A stretch of 64,000 nucleotides of DNA, taken from contig NZ_AP024545.1 in the NCBI RefSeq assembly GCF_018406605.1, forward strand, positions 1,922,001-1,986,000, read 5' to 3'. Position 1 is the first letter of the stretch. Each line of letters starts with the position of its first letter. The translations under genes and the position numbers were made by a program. This DNA comes from Noviluteimonas caseinilytica (GTDB lineage: Bacteria; Pseudomonadota; Gammaproteobacteria; Xanthomonadales; Xanthomonadaceae). Shown piece by piece: positions 61,794-64,000 of the stretch. The notes under the pieces were generated by a model, which was given only the letters and a program-made list of their open reading frames with translations, made no database searches and was not told the origin of the DNA.

Positions 61794-62840
61794 TCAGTGA
61801 TCCCGAGACACCGAATACTTGGCCAACCCCCGCAACGCATCCGTAGCCGCATTCCCCGCAATCCCGTCGAGCGCCGCCTCCGCCGCATCCGCGAATTCCA
61901 TCGCCCGCTTCCGGCTGTATTCCAGCCCGCCGGTCGCATGGATCGCCGCCATCACCGCCGGCATCGCGTCCACGTCCCCATGTTCGATCGCATTGCGCAG
62001 CACAGCTTGCGTGGCCGCATCGCTGTGCGCGATCGCGTGGATCAGCGGCAGCGTCGCCTTGCCTTCGGCCAGGTCGTCGCCGAGGTTCTTGCCCAGCGTG
62101 TCGGCATCGGACGCGTAGTCCAGCACGTCGTCCGCGATCTGGAACGCATAGCCCAGCTGCATGCCGTACGCGTGCATCGCATCGCACGTTGCGGCATCCG
62201 CACCGGCCAGCATCGCACCCAGGCGCGTCGCGGCGGCGAACAACACCGCGGTCTTGCGTTCGATCACGCGCAGGTACGCCGCTTCGTCGGTGTCGGGATT
62301 GCGCACGTGCAGCAGCTGCAGCACTTCGCCTTCGGCGATCTGGTTGGTCGTGTCGGCGAGCAGTTGCATCACCGGCATGCGATCCAGTTCCACCATCAGC
62401 TGGAAGCTGCGCGAGTACAGAAAGTCGCCGACCAGCACGCTGGCCGCGTTGCCCCACACCGCGTTGGCGGTGCGGCGGCCGCGGCGCAGGTCGGATTCGT
62501 CCACCACGTCGTCGTGCAGCAGCGTCGCGGTGTGGATGAACTCCACCACGGCCGCCAGCTGGTGCGCGTCCGGTCCGCGATGCCCCAGCGCGCGCGCCGC
62601 CAGCAGCAGCAACATCGGCCGCAGCCGCTTGCCGCCCGCGCCCACGATGTATTCGCCGACCTGGTTGATCAGCACCACGTCGGACGCCAGCCGGCGCCGG
62701 ATCAGCGCATCCACCGCCGCCATGTCCTCGCGCGCGAGCGCCTGGATGGCCGGGAGGTCGGGCAGGGCGCGCGCGGACTGGGGACTTGCGGGGTCAGGGA
62801 CGGACAAGGGAACGACCGGTCGGGACTGATGAGGCGGCAA
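61794..62840 (-). CDS. ispB: Octaprenyl/polyprenyl diphosphate synthase
   Basis: Up to 348 residues. Makes the isoprenoid side chain of ubiquinone. First Asp-rich motif DDVVD at 110-114 (LLHDDVVDESD), second QIADDVLDY, and GGKRLRPM near the start. The start shown is TTG at 62840; a TTG at 62807 or an ATG at 62723 are alternatives. A TATAAT sequence at 62840-62845, if it is the promoter -10, argues for an internal start. Convergent with the hydrolase and divergent from gcvP. Confidence 0.93.
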   Translation of the reverse strand: MPPHQSRPVVPLSVPDPASPQSARALPDLPAIQALAREDMAAVDALIRRRLASDVVLINQVGEYIVGAGGKRLRPMLLLLAARALGHRGPDAHQLAAVVEFIHTATLLHDDVVDESDLRRGRRTANAVWGNAASVLVGDFLYSRSFQLMVELDRMPVMQLLADTTNQIAEGEVLQLLHVRNPDTDEAAYLRVIERKTAVLFAAATRLGAMLAGADAATCDAMHAYGMQLGYAFQIADDVLDYASDADTLGKNLGDDLAEGKATLPLIHAIAHSDAATQAVLRNAIEHGDVDAMPAVMAAIHATGGLEYSRKRAMEFADAAEAALDGIAGNAATDALRGLAKYSVSRDH

Positions 62841-62910
62841 TTATAGGGGGCCGTCGTTCCGCGTTTGCCCGCCGGGGCGGCCCATGCGACCATGCGCGCG
62901 CTTCCGCAGC

Positions 62911-63130
62911 ATTGCCGCGTGGGAGAGACCGGTTCGCCGGCGCCGAAGGAGCAACCGCCCCGGAAACTCTCAGGCAAAAGGACCTCGCGGCAAACACAAT
63001 CTGAAAAGTGACCGTCGGTTCTTCGCGCGTCGCGCCCCGGGATCCTCCCCCTCCGGTGCCTGACACCCCTGTACGCGAATCCGTTTCGGCCCGCCGAAGG
63101 AGTAACGCTCTCAGGCGAATCGACAGATGG
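62911..63130 (+). promoter_or_regulatory. Glycine riboswitch (tandem aptamers) upstream of gcvP
   Basis: Aptamer 1: P1 arms TTGCCGCG (62912-62919) and CGCGGCAA (62986-62993), GGAGAG at 62922-62927, CGCCGAAGGAGCAA (62941-62954) and ACTCTCAGGCAAAAGGAC (62966-62983), a full match to the conserved glycine core. Aptamer 2: P1 ATCTG (62999-63003) and CAGAT (63124-63128), with CGCCGAAGGAGTAA (63092-63105) and CTCTCAGGCG following, but the 5' GGAGAG is missing. Glycine binding in such riboswitches turns on glycine cleavage genes. It lies 30 bases before gcvP. Confidence 0.95.
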
Positions 63131-63159
63131 GGCGCTCCTCTCACTCCGGGCGCGCCTGC

Positions 63160-64000
63160 ATGAAAACCCCCTTCGATACCCGCAATGAATTCATCGCGCG
63201 CCACATCGGCCCGCGCGACGCCGACACGCGCGCCATGCTCGAGACGCTGGGTTATGCCTCGCTCGATGCGCTGACCGACAGCGTCGTCCCCGGCAGCATC
63301 CGTGGCAGCAGCGTGCTGCCGGCCGGCGAAGGCCTGGGCGAAGCCGAAGCGCTCGCGATGCTGCGCGGCATCGCCGACCGGAACAGCGTCCTGCGCAGCT
63401 TCATCGGCCAGGGCTACTACAACACGCACACCCCGGCGCCGATCCTGCGCAACCTGCTCGAGAACCCCGCGTGGTACACGGCCTACACGCCGTACCAGCC
63501 GGAGATCTCGCAGGGCCGCCTGGAAGCGCTGCTCAACTTCCAGACGCTGGTCAGCGACCTCACCGGCATGGAAATCGCCAACGCGTCGCTGCTCGACGAA
63601 GGCACCGCCGTCGCCGAGGCGATGACGTTCTGCAAGCGCCTGTCGAAGAACAAGGCCGCCAACGCGTTCTTCGTGTCCAACCACTGCCATCCGCAGACCA
63701 TCGACGTCGTGCGCACGCGCGCCGAACCGCTGGGCATCGAGGTCGTCGTCGGCGACGAAGGCGACCTGGCGGACGTGTCGAAGTTCTTCGGCGCGGTGTT
63801 CCAGTACCCGGCGACCAACGGCGACGTCGTCGACCTGCGCGCGCTGGTCGAAAAATTCCACGCAGTGAACGCGCTCGTCGCCGTCTCGGCCGACCTGCTC
63901 GCGCTCACGCTGCTCACGCCGCCGGGCGAATTCGGCGCGGACCTGGCCATCGGCAGCGCGCAGCGCTTCGGCGTGCCGCTCGGTTTCGGCGGCCCGCACG
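63160..64000 (+). CDS. gcvP: Glycine dehydrogenase (decarboxylating) P protein, 5' part
   Basis: 280 residues of a protein that runs past the window. GcvP decarboxylates glycine in the glycine cleavage system. Recognisable: FIARHIGPRDADTRAMLETLG, SFIGQGYYNTHTPAPILRNLLENPAWYTAYTPYQPEISQGRLEALLNFQTL style and EGTAVAEAMTFCKRLS. The PLP lysine lies beyond the end. Expression is controlled by the upstream glycine riboswitch. The ATG at 63160 gives MKTPFDTRNEFIARHIG. Confidence 0.97.
   Translation, partial: MKTPFDTRNEFIARHIGPRDADTRAMLETLGYASLDALTDSVVPGSIRGSSVLPAGEGLGEAEALAMLRGIADRNSVLRSFIGQGYYNTHTPAPILRNLLENPAWYTAYTPYQPEISQGRLEALLNFQTLVSDLTGMEIANASLLDEGTAVAEAMTFCKRLSKNKAANAFFVSNHCHPQTIDVVRTRAEPLGIEVVVGDEGDLADVSKFFGAVFQYPATNGDVVDLRALVEKFHAVNALVAVSADLLALTLLTPPGEFGADLAIGSAQRFGVPLGFGGPH

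Overview
This is about 64 kb of GC-rich chromosomal DNA, densely coding and made almost entirely of core genes. Gene content and order point to the Xanthomonadaceae, probably a Lysobacter-like genus (an inference, not a database result). The markers are yggS | pilT-pilU, the kdsD-kdsC-lptCAB-rpoN-hpf-ptsN-hprK-rapZ-ptsH-ptsI block, sufR-sufBCDS, and the bifunctional aspartate kinase/LysA followed by MurL and MurD2. No phage, insertion sequence, CRISPR array, rRNA or tRNA was seen.

Layout, left to right. (1) 0-8 kb: yggS diverges from the twitching-motility ATPases pilT and pilU. Then come yqgE, ruvX, pyrB, mgtE, a TPR protein and a lipoprotein. (2) 8-18 kb: an almost unbroken minus-strand block runs from kdsD and kdsC (Kdo synthesis) through lptC, lptA and lptB (LPS export), rpoN (sigma-54), hpf, ptsN, hprK, rapZ and a mannose-type EIIA to ptsH and ptsI. 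It is a regulatory phosphorelay with no sugar permease. (3) 18-28 kb: ibaG and murA, two DUF3108 paralogues, purN and purM, a DUF2066 protein, an AI-2E family permease, hda, and the cell-wall recycling pair murU and amgK. (4) 28-35 kb: a TauE-type permease with cysD and the fused cysNC (sulfate activation), two small membrane proteins, an M20 peptidase, a ComEA-like protein and a HutD protein. (5) 35-44 kb: a frameshifted PepSY-type gene beside a TonB-dependent siderophore receptor with a Fur-like box. Then the Suf iron-sulfur cluster with a GNAT enzyme and a Rieske protein in the same run. (6) 44-55 kb: a cytochrome c lipoprotein, a SET-domain methyltransferase, a DUF5916 outer-membrane protein, a set of small envelope proteins, an HU-like protein with a Lys/Ala-rich tail, an EF-G-like GTPase, OsmC, an Asn-rich glycine-zipper protein and a PhzF protein. 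(7) 55-64 kb: aspartate kinase/LysA-murL-murD2, a dienelactone hydrolase, ispB, and a glycine riboswitch ahead of gcvP, which runs off the window.

How the genes work together: much of the window supplies the envelope. PyrB and PurMN make nucleotides. MurA, MurU/AmgK, MurL/MurD2 and LysA feed peptidoglycan. KdsD/KdsC and LptCAB build and export LPS. IspB makes quinone side chains, and the EIIA-Ntr/HprK/RapZ relay could report metabolic state to envelope synthesis. The most distinctive system is the translationally coupled lysA-murL-murD2 operon. It puts D-glutamate into the stem peptide by epimerising L-Glu after it has been attached, instead of using free D-Glu. The clearest anomalies are the frameshifted PepSY gene, the degenerate second aptamer of the glycine riboswitch, and the repeat-bearing Asn-rich protein.
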